A stretch of DNA of 64,000 nucleotides from Moheibacter sp035515075 (GTDB taxonomy: Bacteria; Bacteroidota; Bacteroidia; Flavobacteriales; Weeksellaceae), in contig DATJBZ010000024.1 in assembly GCA_035515075.1 (NCBI GenBank), positions 1-64,000 of the forward strand. The letters are read 5' to 3'. The number at the start of each line of letters is the position of its first letter. The first letter of the stretch is position 1. Positions 17,614 through 27,666 of the stretch are shown here, in pieces. The notes below the pieces were generated by a model. The model was not told where the DNA came from, ran no database searches, and saw only the letters and a list, made by a program, of their open reading frames with translations. The translations under genes and the position numbers were made by a program.

Positions 17614-17621
17614 TACATTTG
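17614..17621 (+). promoter_or_regulatory. Possible internal infB promoter core
   Basis: TACATTTG matches TAnnTTTG, 25 bases before the infB ATG. It may give extra infB transcription beyond the upstream operon promoter. No TTG lies at the usual distance. Confidence 0.35.
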
Positions 17622-17645
17622 CAAACTGAAAATCCCAATCAATAT

Positions 17646-20528
17646 ATGTCGGAAACGATAAGATTAAATAAAGTATTAAAGGAATTGAACATCTCGATTG
17701 ATCGAGCCGTCGACTTTTTGGCCGACAGTGGGGTTCAAATTGAGCGTACGCCTAATACAAAAATCGATCAGGCAACCTATGCTGTTTTAGTAAAGGAGTT
17801 CCAATCGGATGCTGCGCAGAAAGCAGCGTCAGAAGAGGTAGTAATCAATAAAATTCCTGACAGAAAACCGGAGCCTCCTAAAAAAGAAGAACCTGTGGTT
17901 CAACTTCCGGAACCTACTCCTGAACCAGCGCCTGTTCAGAAAATTCAAACCACAAGAGTTGAATTGGAAGGACCGAAGCAAGTAGGGAAAATTGATTTGG
18001 ATCAATTCAACCCATCCAAGGCTAAAGTAGACGAACCCAAAGAAGTGGTAGCACGAAAAGATGAACCCGTTAAAAAGGAAGAAGTCAAGCCTGCGGAAAC
18101 GCCTAAGGAAGAAACCAAGGTAGAAAAGCCGGAGGTTGTACAACCGAAAGTAGATTTGCCTAAGGAGGAAAAGCCAAAGGAAAAGGTTGAAGCCCCTGTA
18201 GAAGTGAAGAAGGAAGAAGCGCAAAAAGTAGAAGCGAAAAAGGTTGTAGAAGTGAAAAAAGAAACCGCTCAACCCAAAGTGGCTGAAGAAAAACCGAAAG
18301 AGGTTGTTGAGTCCACCGAGCCTGAAAAAATCAAAACGGTTTATACCAAATTGGAAGGGCCGAACTTTACAGGGAAAAAACTAGACTTGTCAGAATTTGA
18401 GAAAGACAAAAAACTCGCTGAAAGTCGCAAAGAAAAACAAAAGAAAGAAAGGGAGAACAAAAAGAAACGCAAGCGAATTCGCAAAGATGTGAAGGTGGAT
18501 GACAAAACAGCAACACCTAACACCAATCAAGCGGGTGCTCCTAGAAGAAATACGCCAAGAACAGGTACGGGTCCAGGAAGAAGAGGACAACAGCCAGTTC
18601 GAAAGCCACAAGCTGAGTTAACGGAAGAAGAGGTTTCAAAACAAATCAAAGAAACGCTTGAGAAGTTGACCAACAAAAGCGTTCGCTCCAGATCAGCCAG
18701 TAGACACAGACGGGACAAGCGAAAAGAAAGAAGAGAAGTCGAGGCCATGGAAATGGAAGCGATGGAAAGAGACAGATCTCTTCATGTAACAGAATTTGTA
18801 ACGGTCAATGAATTGGCGAGTTTGATGGATGTTGCAGTAACGGATGTGATTTCAGCTTGTATGTCTTTGGGCATCATGGTAACCATGAACCAACGTTTGG
18901 AGGCAGATACCATTCAATTGGTAGCCGATGATTTTGGATTCGAAGTGGAATTCAGCAATGTTGAGGAAGAGTTAGACATTGAGGAAGTTTTTGATGACAA
19001 ACCAGAAGATTTAATTGGTCGTGCGCCAATCGTCACCGTGATGGGACACGTTGACCACGGAAAAACTTCATTGTTGGATTACATTAGAAAGGCCAATGTG
19101 ATTGCGGGTGAATCAGGAGGAATTACCCAACACATCGGTGCTTACAACGTGAAATTAGAAAACGGACAAAGAATTACTTTCTTGGATACTCCGGGGCACG
19201 AAGCGTTTACAGCGATGCGTGCGAGAGGGGCACAGGTGACTGACGTTGCGATCATTGTGATTGCTGCGGATGACCAAGTGATGCCTCAAACCCGTGAAGC
19301 CATTAGCCATGCGCAAGCAGCTGAAGTACCGATCATCTTTGCCATCAATAAAATAGACAAACCAACGGCCAATGTCGACAAAGTAAAAGAACAATTGTCA
19401 GCGATGAACTTGTTGGTAGAAGATTGGGGAGGAAGCATTCAGTCCCAAGAAGTTTCTGCAAAACAAGGTTTGAACATCAATGAGTTGTTGGAAAAAGTAT
19501 TGTTAGAGGCTGAAATTTTAGAATTGAAAGCCAATCCAAAACGTAGTGCAACAGGAACAGTTGTAGAAGCAGCTTTGGACAAAGGAAGAGGATATGTCGC
19601 AACCATTTTGGTGCAAAACGGAAGTTTGCGTGTTGGAGATTATTTGGTTGCAGGAAGCAACCACGGTAAAGTTCGTGCGTTGTTAGACGAGCGAGGAAGA
19701 CCTGTGGAAGTAGCCGGACCATCAACACCAGTCACTATCTTAGGATTGAATGGTGCGCCAGCCGCTGGAGATAAATTCCGTGTGTTCGAAGATGAGCAAG
19801 AAGCCAAACAATTGGCTACCAAGCGTGAGCAGTTACAAAGAGAGCAAACCATTCGTACCCAGAAACACATCACTTTGGATGAAATTGGGCGAAGAATTGC
19901 TTTGGGAGATTTCAAGGAATTGAACATCATTTTGAAAGGAGACGTGGACGGTTCAGTAGAAGCCTTAACAGATTCATTGCAAAGACTGACTACCGAAGAA
20001 ATTCATATCAACATTCTCCACAAAGGCGTGGGGCAAATTACAGAGTCAGATGTTCTTTTGGCCAGCGCGTCAGATGCAATTATCATTGGATTCAACGTAA
20101 GACCAGGTGCTTCAGCCAAGGAAATTGCAGAGAAAGAAGAAATCGAAATTCGGAACTATTCCATCATTTATGATGCGATCAACGATGTGAAAGAAGCGAT
20201 GGAAGGCATGTTGTCTCCTGAGTTGAAGGAACAAGTGACGGGTGAGATCGAAGTAAGAGAAACTTTCAAAGTCTCCAAAATCGGTACCATCGCAGGATGT
20301 ATGGTGTTGGATGGAAAAGTCAACCGAAACGCAAGTGTTCGAATCATTCGAGATGGCGTAGTGATCCATGATGGTGAACTAGCCAGTTTGAAACGATTCA
20401 AAGACGATGTTCGTGAAGTGAACAAAGGATATGAATGTGGATTGAACATCAAAAACTTCAATGACATTGAAGTAGGCGACATCATCGAAGCGTATGAAAC
20501 AGTTGAAGTGAGAAAAAAACTAAAATAA
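17646..20528 (+). CDS. infB: Translation initiation factor IF-2
   Basis: From the ATG at 17646 (an in-frame TTG at 17619 is less likely) it is 960 residues. It brings initiator tRNA to the 30S subunit. An N-terminal IF2N domain is followed by a long Lys/Glu/Pro-rich linker (about 80-340). The GTPase core starts near residue 465 with G-H-V-D-H-G-K-T-S-L, D-T-P-G-H-E and N-K-I-D, followed by domains II, III and C. The linker's near-repeats are low-complexity protein sequence. It ends at a strong terminator. Confidence 0.98.
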   Translation: MSETIRLNKVLKELNISIDRAVDFLADSGVQIERTPNTKIDQATYAVLVKEFQSDAAQKAASEEVVINKIPDRKPEPPKKEEPVVQLPEPTPEPAPVQKIQTTRVELEGPKQVGKIDLDQFNPSKAKVDEPKEVVARKDEPVKKEEVKPAETPKEETKVEKPEVVQPKVDLPKEEKPKEKVEAPVEVKKEEAQKVEAKKVVEVKKETAQPKVAEEKPKEVVESTEPEKIKTVYTKLEGPNFTGKKLDLSEFEKDKKLAESRKEKQKKERENKKKRKRIRKDVKVDDKTATPNTNQAGAPRRNTPRTGTGPGRRGQQPVRKPQAELTEEEVSKQIKETLEKLTNKSVRSRSASRHRRDKRKERREVEAMEMEAMERDRSLHVTEFVTVNELASLMDVAVTDVISACMSLGIMVTMNQRLEADTIQLVADDFGFEVEFSNVEEELDIEEVFDDKPEDLIGRAPIVTVMGHVDHGKTSLLDYIRKANVIAGESGGITQHIGAYNVKLENGQRITFLDTPGHEAFTAMRARGAQVTDVAIIVIAADDQVMPQTREAISHAQAAEVPIIFAINKIDKPTANVDKVKEQLSAMNLLVEDWGGSIQSQEVSAKQGLNINELLEKVLLEAEILELKANPKRSATGTVVEAALDKGRGYVATILVQNGSLRVGDYLVAGSNHGKVRALLDERGRPVEVAGPSTPVTILGLNGAPAAGDKFRVFEDEQEAKQLATKREQLQREQTIRTQKHITLDEIGRRIALGDFKELNIILKGDVDGSVEALTDSLQRLTTEEIHINILHKGVGQITESDVLLASASDAIIIGFNVRPGASAKEIAEKEEIEIRNYSIIYDAINDVKEAMEGMLSPELKEQVTGEIEVRETFKVSKIGTIAGCMVLDGKVNRNASVRIIRDGVVIHDGELASLKRFKDDVREVNKGYECGLNIKNFNDIEVGDIIEAYETVEVRKKLK

Positions 20529-20549
20529 AGAACATTTTGATCAAATGTT

Positions 20550-20581
20550 AAAAGCCACCCAATTCATTGGGTGGCTTTTTT
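20550..20581 (+). terminator. Terminator of rimP-nusA-infB
   Basis: A 14-base perfect stem (AAAAGCCACCCAAT and complement) with a tiny loop is followed by a T-run. Confidence 0.9.
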
Positions 20582-20644
20582 GTTAAAAACTCTTAAGATA
20601 ATTGTTTTTAAAGCAGTTTAAAGTGGACTGAAGTCAAAATAAAT

Positions 20645-20675
20645 TTGGATTTCTTAATAAAATGTTACAATTTTG
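20645..20675 (+). promoter_or_regulatory. Possible SusC/SusD promoter
   Basis: TTG (20645-20647), 18 bases, then TACAATTTTG. This is TAnnTTTG-like with extra spacer bases, 28 bases before the ATG. Confidence 0.4.
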
Positions 20676-20702
20676 CCCCGATAATGTTATAAAAAATTAA
20701 GT

Positions 20703-23700
20703 ATGAGGACAAAATTTGCATTTTTAAGTGCACTTTTCCTGCTCTTTGTTGGGCAGGTAGTTTTTGCTCAGGTTACAGGTATTGTTCAGGACGAATTTGG
20801 TCCAGTGAGCGATGCTGAAGTAACGGTGAGAGGAGGAAGTGCTTCTGCTATTACAGGTGACAATGGTTCATTTACCATTGACGCTAAAGTAGGAGATGTA
20901 TTGACCATTGCTGATGCGATGGGAAGTGTTCAAGATTTCAAAGTCACCAAAAACAGTATGGGTGTCTTGAGATTTGGAGCCGTTGAAGTATTGTCAGACA
21001 TTGTGTTGACAGGTGGAACCAAGTTGGATCCTTCACAAAGGATTGGAGCTTATGATGTTGTGAGAAGAGAAGACTTTGAATTGACGCCTGTGGCTTCAAT
21101 TGACGAAGTTTTGAACGGTCGAGTAGCTGGTTTAAGCTTTAGTACAGCAAGTGGTGATCCAGGAGCTGTGAATATTATTGCTATACGTGGGGTAGGTTCT
21201 TTGATTGGAACTCCGAATCCTTTGTATGTAATTGACGGAGTAGTAGTAGGTAAAGGTCAGGACAATGCTGGTTTGATGGACTCTTGGAATCCATTGGCAT
21301 CAATTGACCCGAACGCTATTGAGTCTGTTACCGTATTGAAAGATGCTTCAACTACAGCACTTTATGGAGCTCGTGGAGCGAATGGAGTAATTGTAGTGAC
21401 TACGAAAAAAGGAAAATACAAGCAAAAAACGAGAATTAACCTTTCAACTGATATGGCCATTCAAAGCATTGCTTATGATAAGCAACAGTGGATGAACTCA
21501 CAAGAATTGGCACAATGGGGAGGTATGGCGATGTACAACAGTCATAATGGACAAAATGGTTGGCAAATCAATCCTAACTATTCTTCATTGGATGAGGCAG
21601 TTGAACACTACGCTAATTCAAGAGGATGGGATGGTGTGACCAATGAAGATTGGTTAAATGCCATTCAAAGATCTCAAGCTTCAGTGAAAACTTATAACTT
21701 CGCAATCAGTGGAGGTGGTGAAAGTACTTCTTTCCGTTTAGGAGGATCATTCTATGAAAACAAACCCTTGTTGTTAGATAGTTATTTTAATAGATACAGT
21801 ATCAATACAGCAGTGGACCACAAGGTGGATGATAAATTGACTTTGGGCGTAAACTTAAACTTCTCAGACGTTGAGAGAAATGGTGTAACTAGTGGAGGGG
21901 CTTATGCAAACCCTTGGTTGAGTACTTGGATGATTCAACCTTTCTTTACTGTTTATCAACCAGACGGTTCTTTGAGCCAAGGAACTCAATTAGGTTTGAA
22001 CGACGAACGTAACTTTAACCCAATTGGAATTGTACAAAATAACATCTACAGAGGATCTATTCAAACTTGGTTAGGATCAGTAAACGCTGAATACCAAGCA
22101 TGGAAAAATGTTTATATTAACTCTTTATTTGGTGGGCAATACCAAGTGTTGTCTGAAATGGATTGGTGGGATCCAACCATTGGTGACGGTGTTACAAGCA
22201 ATGGAGTTTTGCAAAAAACAAAAACAGACGTATTTGATTGGAACTGGGCGAACTCAGTAAGCTATAGAAATGTTTTCAATGAAAAACATGATTTAGAAGT
22301 AATGGCAGGTATGGATTATTCTGAGCATACATACAATGGATTGTATGCAAGTGGAATCGACTTTAGAAAAGCAAAGCCTTATTTTGATTTCGCAAATACT
22401 TCTGAAAAGTTTGGATTGGGTGAAGGTTACTACCAATGGAAGCAAATTTCTTACTATGGTAAGTTGAATTATACTTTCGATAGAAAGTATACGATTTCAG
22501 GTAACTTGAGAAAAGATTCAAACTCAACTTTAGGTTTTGAAGAGAAATCAGGAGTTTTCTGGTCAGCAGGAGGTAGCTGGACGATTTCAAACGAAAGCTT
22601 TATGCCTGAGTTTTTCAGCGAGTTGATCTTGAGAGCAAACTATGGGGAAATTGGTAACATTCCTTATGCTGATTCTTGGGGACCTCAGTACAATGCGATG
22701 TCATTGTTAGGAAGTGGAGCAAATGCTTACGGACCAACGCTTGGATTGACTAGAATAGGTAACCGTATTTTAAAATGGGAAACTGTACAACAGTTGAACG
22801 TAGGATTGGATTTCGGGTTGATGGACAATGTGATCCGTGGATCAGTAGATGTTTACGACAGAAAAACAATTGATGCAATTTATCCTAATTCTATTGTTAA
22901 CTCTAATGGATCTGGAAATTCTTACCAAAACTTTGGAAACATCTCTAACAAGGGAGTTGAAGTTACCTTAGGATTGTCTCCTGTTCGTAAAGATTTCAGA
23001 TGGGACATCGACGCAAACTTCTCTTACAACAAAGGAAAAATCACCAAACTTTTGGGTGAAGGTGTAATTGAGGGTTCTGGACAATTTTGGGGTTTAAGTG
23101 AAGGACAATTATTTGGTGAGGTGTATACTTATGGTTGGGCTGGTGTAAATCCTGAAACAGGAGCTGGACAATGGTGGAAAGACGAAACACAAACAGAAGT
23201 AGTTGAAGATAGAGCAGAAGCAACCAGATATTTCCAAGGAAAGAGTGCTTTTCCTACAATGATGGGAGGTATTAAAAATACTTTTAGCTATAAAGGATTG
23301 AGCTTGTCAGCTTACTTTACAGGACAATTTGATTATGTAGTTCAAGACAGATGGTGGAACTATAAACACAGTGATGGAACGCACTTGGAAACCAATCAAA
23401 CAAGAGATATGTTGTATGATTCTTGGTCACCAAACAATCCAAACGCTTTGCATCCAATTCAAGCAGCTGGAAACGGTTCAGGAACTGAAGGTTTGTCAAC
23501 AAGATGGTTGTACAAAGGAGACCACATTCGTTTGAAAGAAGTGAAATTGGCATATAGCTTTGGCGATATGTTCAAAAAACAATTGGGCATGGATGGTTTT
23601 ACCGTTTATGTTAGAGGGAACAACATTTGGACTTGGGTGAAAGACAAAAACTTGAACTTTGATCCAGAGTCTGCAATGGGTGGAGCCGGTTGGGCTGGTA

Positions 23701-23768
23701 AAGGTGTATATGATAACACATCATTTATCATGAAGAGCTGGTCATTTGGTGTTTCTATTGACTTTTAA
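20703..23768 (+). CDS. SusC/RagA-family TonB-dependent outer-membrane transporter
   Basis: This 1021-residue protein has a signal peptide (ends VVFAQ), a carboxypeptidase-regulatory-like domain (about 23-95), a plug domain ending G-A-R-G-A-N-G-V-I-V-V-T-T-K-K-G, and a barrel closing on the aromatic end S-I-D-F. SusC proteins import oligosaccharides or peptides using TonB energy, with the SusD partner as lid. The partner gene starts 11 bases later. No glycoside hydrolase, peptidase, anti-sigma or hybrid sensor gene lies nearby, so the substrate is open. Confidence 0.95.
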   Translation: MRTKFAFLSALFLLFVGQVVFAQVTGIVQDEFGPVSDAEVTVRGGSASAITGDNGSFTIDAKVGDVLTIADAMGSVQDFKVTKNSMGVLRFGAVEVLSDIVLTGGTKLDPSQRIGAYDVVRREDFELTPVASIDEVLNGRVAGLSFSTASGDPGAVNIIAIRGVGSLIGTPNPLYVIDGVVVGKGQDNAGLMDSWNPLASIDPNAIESVTVLKDASTTALYGARGANGVIVVTTKKGKYKQKTRINLSTDMAIQSIAYDKQQWMNSQELAQWGGMAMYNSHNGQNGWQINPNYSSLDEAVEHYANSRGWDGVTNEDWLNAIQRSQASVKTYNFAISGGGESTSFRLGGSFYENKPLLLDSYFNRYSINTAVDHKVDDKLTLGVNLNFSDVERNGVTSGGAYANPWLSTWMIQPFFTVYQPDGSLSQGTQLGLNDERNFNPIGIVQNNIYRGSIQTWLGSVNAEYQAWKNVYINSLFGGQYQVLSEMDWWDPTIGDGVTSNGVLQKTKTDVFDWNWANSVSYRNVFNEKHDLEVMAGMDYSEHTYNGLYASGIDFRKAKPYFDFANTSEKFGLGEGYYQWKQISYYGKLNYTFDRKYTISGNLRKDSNSTLGFEEKSGVFWSAGGSWTISNESFMPEFFSELILRANYGEIGNIPYADSWGPQYNAMSLLGSGANAYGPTLGLTRIGNRILKWETVQQLNVGLDFGLMDNVIRGSVDVYDRKTIDAIYPNSIVNSNGSGNSYQNFGNISNKGVEVTLGLSPVRKDFRWDIDANFSYNKGKITKLLGEGVIEGSGQFWGLSEGQLFGEVYTYGWAGVNPETGAGQWWKDETQTEVVEDRAEATRYFQGKSAFPTMMGGIKNTFSYKGLSLSAYFTGQFDYVVQDRWWNYKHSDGTHLETNQTRDMLYDSWSPNNPNALHPIQAAGNGSGTEGLSTRWLYKGDHIRLKEVKLAYSFGDMFKKQLGMDGFTVYVRGNNIWTWVKDKNLNFDPESAMGGAGWAGKGVYDNTSFIMKSWSFGVSIDF

Positions 23769-23779
23769 TAAATTAGATT

Positions 23780-25210
23780 ATGAGATTTAAAAATATATAT
23801 AAATACGTGTTGGCCTTTGGAGTGTTGGCTTCTGTAGGGTCATGTACCGAAGACAACTTAGATTTACTTCCTAAAATTGATGAAGTATACGAGGGCAAGG
23901 TATTCTCTTTAGATGAACTTCAGCAAATGCTAAATAATTCTTATGGAAGTATTAGCTCTGGAAGTGCCTATGGTGCTGATGCGATTGTTTTTGGTGAACT
24001 AATGTCTGACAATGCTTTTTTAAGTATTCAGCATGACGGATACTATGTATCTGTGAATCAAATGAACTTTACTGATGCGTCTTCAGATGCAGGAACAGCT
24101 TGGTCACAGAACTACAGAATCATTAGAGATGCGAATTTAATCATTCATTCAGATACTGAACTATTGGCGACAGATCCCGCTATTATGGAGATCAGAGCAC
24201 AAGCACATATGATGAAAGGATTGGCTTACTTTACATTGGCTCAGTATTTTTCACCATCTCCAGCTTTAGGAATGGATTCTCCTTATGGAATTGTATTGAA
24301 ACCAAACGCTTGGGATCCAGAAGACCTAGCTCAAAGATCATCTTTGAAAGATACTTATGCTGAGATTGTAAAAGAATTGGAATTAGGATTAGCAAATGCA
24401 CCTGACAATTCTGAGCAGAAAATTCGTTTGACAAAAACTGTTGCTAAATTCTTGTTGGCTAAAGTACACTTGCACTTTGGTAACAATGAAAAAGCAATTG
24501 CGTTTGCAAATGAAGTAATCAATAATTCACCTGCGGAATATGATTTCATTGATCCAGCTGATTTAGTAGATTATTTCACAGCCAGTAAAAACGTTGAATT
24601 CCAAGAAGGTAAACCTGAAACAATTTGGGAAATTCCTCAAACAGATGTTCATAACTTACAAGTAAACGGGCATCCAGGTGTATTCTTTGCAAACAACGGA
24701 CAGCACAGAAGTATTATGTACAGACCTTCTTTCAAAGATACTTTTGTAGGAGACATTCGTTTCCCTATTTTTGGAGTTTTGGGTTCTGAAATGGATATTC
24801 CAAGAGGTTTGTTTATCAGAAAATGGCAAAGAGCAAATTCTGAAGGACCTTTTACTCAAAACATCAAAGTATTCCGTATGACAGAAGCTAAATTCATCAA
24901 ATGGGAAGCGATGGCGAAAATGGGTCAGGGTAGTACAGTTTTGACTGAGTTAAATGAATTTGCTATGACAAGAAATAGCAATACTTATTCAGGTGATGCG
25001 TTAACTGCTGTATTAGAAGAAAAACGAAGAGAGTTTTTTGGAGAAGGACACAGATACCATGATTTGAAACGTAATGCGCTTGCAATTGTTAAAGAAACTA
25101 ACTGTACAGCCAATTGTAATATTGAAGCAACAGATAAGTTATTTGTTTTCCCAATTCCATTTGGTGAAAGACAAAAGAACCCTGAAATTGAACAATATCC
25201 TGGATATTAA
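23780..25210 (+). CDS. SusD/RagB-family substrate-binding lipoprotein
   Basis: The 476-residue lipoprotein has lipobox S-V-G-S-C (Cys22) and the SusD fold of N-terminal helical TPR-like repeats. The usual C-terminal block (E-E-K-R-R-E-F-F-G-E-G-H-R-Y-H-D-L-K-R) lies near residue 415. It sits on the SusC barrel as a lid that captures substrate. It is co-transcribed with the preceding susC-like gene and ends at a clear terminator. Confidence 0.95.
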   Translation: MRFKNIYKYVLAFGVLASVGSCTEDNLDLLPKIDEVYEGKVFSLDELQQMLNNSYGSISSGSAYGADAIVFGELMSDNAFLSIQHDGYYVSVNQMNFTDASSDAGTAWSQNYRIIRDANLIIHSDTELLATDPAIMEIRAQAHMMKGLAYFTLAQYFSPSPALGMDSPYGIVLKPNAWDPEDLAQRSSLKDTYAEIVKELELGLANAPDNSEQKIRLTKTVAKFLLAKVHLHFGNNEKAIAFANEVINNSPAEYDFIDPADLVDYFTASKNVEFQEGKPETIWEIPQTDVHNLQVNGHPGVFFANNGQHRSIMYRPSFKDTFVGDIRFPIFGVLGSEMDIPRGLFIRKWQRANSEGPFTQNIKVFRMTEAKFIKWEAMAKMGQGSTVLTELNEFAMTRNSNTYSGDALTAVLEEKRREFFGEGHRYHDLKRNALAIVKETNCTANCNIEATDKLFVFPIPFGERQKNPEIEQYPGY

Positions 25211-25231
25211 TTCATTTTAGATTATAACTTT

Positions 25232-25259
25232 AAACCCACTCTTTTGAGTGGGTTTTTTT
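25232..25259 (+). terminator. Terminator of the SusC/SusD operon
   Basis: AAACCCACTC pairs with GAGTGGGTTT across a TTTT loop, followed by seven T residues. Confidence 0.9.
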
Positions 25260-25303
25260 ATGCTTTGATTTTTTGATTTAACTTAGCGCATTATTTTGAA
25301 CGT

Positions 25304-27262
25304 ATGAAGCAATTCCTTGCGCTTGTGTTATTATTTGGCTTAAACAGTTGGCTTTCTGCTCAGATCATCGATTCAGAGGAGTCCATCAGAGATTCTCTAC
25401 AAGAATTTGGCAAAAGAGAAGCCGCCAATGACAGTTTGGCTGTGCACCATCCGACGATTGCGGATTACCGTTATTGGAAGGAAAAAGATTTGGAGAAATC
25501 AATTTTTGATACCGCTTTGACAATCCAGAGTTTTTATGAACAAAACTTTGCACAACAAGATCTTTTTGGAAAGATGTATTTTCCCAACTTTGGTCAAACC
25601 TTCAACCCTCTGAGCTATGAGCAAAACAAGTTCAAAATGCGACTTTTGCCTCAAGGGAAATCATTTAACTACATCGATGCAGAAGACGTCAAATACTACG
25701 ACGTGAAAACGCCAATGACTGAATTTGTTTTTGAAAACGGTTTGCGGGAAGGACAATATCTTTCTACGACTTTTGCACACAATCTGACACCAAGGTTCAA
25801 TTATTCGGTGCGTTACCGTGGTTTGCGTTCGATCGGAAGATACCAAAACAACATTGCCGCCAACAACGCTTTGATTGCTGCCATCAATTACCAAACAAAA
25901 AATGAACGATTCAAAATGTGGTCGCATTTCGCTACCCAACAAATCGACAACGATGAGAATGCAGGCATCAAAGATTTGAATGAATTTGTTCATGATTACA
26001 GCTTGCGTACGACCAACCGACAGAACATTGCGGTCAATATGCAAACGGCTTATACAGAATTTGATTCCAGACGTTTTCATTTGGGAACCCAATACGCAAT
26101 TTTTAAAAATTCAAACGAAGAGAAAGAAAATTCGCCTTTGGTTTTGAAAAATGTATTTTCGTACGAAAAACAAAAATACTTTTACCACGAACCCAAAGCA
26201 GAAAGTTACTTTACAAGCGTACTCATTCCTGGTGCTTCCCGAAGAAACCTTAAGAATTTGGAAAGTTTACAAAATACTTCTACGATTGAATCGAAATGGG
26301 GCGAACGGCTTTTGGTTGAGGCAGGGATTCGTTTTGAGCAATTGAAATTGTATGGAGATGAAGAGATGAACCATGGTTTGATTGTGATCCCTGAACAAAT
26401 CGAAGACAATTTATTGGGTGGAATTGGTCGTCTGCACTTCGATTGGAATGATAAAATTCAATTGAATGCCCAAGCAGAATTCAAATCTGGAAAACAATTC
26501 AAAAACATGTACCATTTGAATGCGGAATTGGACATTCAACCGCTGGATGGCTATCATGTGTTGGGCGGTGTTTTGATGGAATCCACTTTTCCTTCTTTGA
26601 ACTTATTTTACCATCAAAGTTTTTACAAGGATTTCAATTACCACAATTACAGTTTCAAAAATACCCAAACCCAGAAATTGTATGGCCAGTTGAATTTAGA
26701 AAAGTTGAACTTCAAAGTGCATGCGAATTTCTACAACATCGATCAATATGTTTATGTGGACGCTGATTTCAGGCCCAAACAATTGGATGACAACATCACT
26801 TTGTTTCAAATTCAAGCAGAAAATTTGTTGCGTTACCGAAAGTTTCATTTAAAAACCACGGCACAGTACCAAAAAATTACCAAGAATGCGGCTTATTTGC
26901 CTTTGCCAGAAATCATTGCGCGTGCTTCATTGTATTGGCAAGGCAAAGTGTTTGACAACAAGGCGGAATTGCAAGTTGGGTTCAATGGGAATTACTTTAC
27001 GGAATTTGAATCGAGAACTTTTTTTCCTGTGATCAATGAATTCATGTTGCAAGATGCACAAAATGAGCAAAGCATTCAGAAAATTGGAAACTTTCCTATT
27101 TTGGATTTTTTCATCAATTTAAAAGTGGATCGCATGCGCATTTATATCCGTGCCGATCATTTCAATTCGCTTTGGGGAGAGAACAACTACTTCAGTGCAC
27201 CATCAACGCCTTTTCGTGATTTCAAACTTCAGTTTGGTGTGAAATGGTATTTGTTTACCTAA
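25304..27262 (+). CDS. Putative porin (Porin_10-like beta-barrel)
   Basis: The 652-residue product has a signal peptide (ends WLSAQ). Its N-terminal part with the motif F-P-N-F-G-Q-T-F-N-P-L-S-Y near residue 95 is characteristic of the flavobacterial putative-porin family (Pfam Porin_10). The rest alternates short strands and turns, closing with F-K-L-Q-F-G-V-K-W-Y. It is expected in the outer membrane; pore selectivity is unknown. It is monocistronic and converges on the thioesterase gene, from which it is separated by only a few bases or a slight overlap. Confidence 0.8.
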   Translation: MKQFLALVLLFGLNSWLSAQIIDSEESIRDSLQEFGKREAANDSLAVHHPTIADYRYWKEKDLEKSIFDTALTIQSFYEQNFAQQDLFGKMYFPNFGQTFNPLSYEQNKFKMRLLPQGKSFNYIDAEDVKYYDVKTPMTEFVFENGLREGQYLSTTFAHNLTPRFNYSVRYRGLRSIGRYQNNIAANNALIAAINYQTKNERFKMWSHFATQQIDNDENAGIKDLNEFVHDYSLRTTNRQNIAVNMQTAYTEFDSRRFHLGTQYAIFKNSNEEKENSPLVLKNVFSYEKQKYFYHEPKAESYFTSVLIPGASRRNLKNLESLQNTSTIESKWGERLLVEAGIRFEQLKLYGDEEMNHGLIVIPEQIEDNLLGGIGRLHFDWNDKIQLNAQAEFKSGKQFKNMYHLNAELDIQPLDGYHVLGGVLMESTFPSLNLFYHQSFYKDFNYHNYSFKNTQTQKLYGQLNLEKLNFKVHANFYNIDQYVYVDADFRPKQLDDNITLFQIQAENLLRYRKFHLKTTAQYQKITKNAAYLPLPEIIARASLYWQGKVFDNKAELQVGFNGNYFTEFESRTFFPVINEFMLQDAQNEQSIQKIGNFPILDFFINLKVDRMRIYIRADHFNSLWGENNYFSAPSTPFRDFKLQFGVKWYLFT

Positions 27263-27666
27263 ACCAATTCATCCAACCAATCAGCAGACAATTTGGTGAT
27301 TTTTTGGGTGGTAGGATGGGTCAATATCCATATCGTTCGGGAATCGACGACCAATTGTCCATTTTTATAAAATTCAACTTTTCGCGGTTGGCGAATGCCT
27401 TCTGGTTTTTCTGGATAAGTTTTAACGGTCAAAACATCACCTAAAAAAACTTGTTGTTTGTAACGAATTTGGTGTTCGATTAAGAACCAATGGTGCTCGG
27501 CGTACTTTGATTTTTCTTTGATCAAATTCCAGTGTTCTGAAGCGATCATCTCGACCCAGTGGACATATTGTACGTTGTTGACGTGATGAAAATGATCCAA
27601 ATGCGTTGCAGTGATCTGAATTTCTTTTTGGTATTCCAGCAATTGTTTTGTTTTTAAGGTTCTCAT
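27259..27666 (-). CDS. Hotdog-fold acyl-CoA thioesterase (4HBT-like)
   Basis: The 135-residue single-domain hotdog protein carries the 4HBT signature D-H-F-H-H-V-N-N-V-Q-Y-V-H-W near residue 23, where an Asp or His acts on the thioester. Such enzymes hydrolyse acyl-CoA or acyl-ACP in the cytoplasm; the chain-length preference is not readable. Its start overlaps the end of dusB by 4 bases. Its stop overlaps the end of the convergent porin gene by 4 bases. Confidence 0.88.
   Translation of the reverse strand: MRTLKTKQLLEYQKEIQITATHLDHFHHVNNVQYVHWVEMIASEHWNLIKEKSKYAEHHWFLIEHQIRYKQQVFLGDVLTVKTYPEKPEGIRQPRKVEFYKNGQLVVDSRTIWILTHPTTQKITKLSADWLDELV

Noticed and set aside
17829..18272. Phe/Arg-rich minus-strand frame opposite infB
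   Set aside because: Complement of the Lys/Glu linker of IF-2; composition is an artefact of that low-complexity region.
18000..18350. Repeated lysine/glutamate/valine codon blocks as a DNA repeat array
   Set aside because: The similarity is at the protein composition level in the IF-2 linker, without regular unit length.
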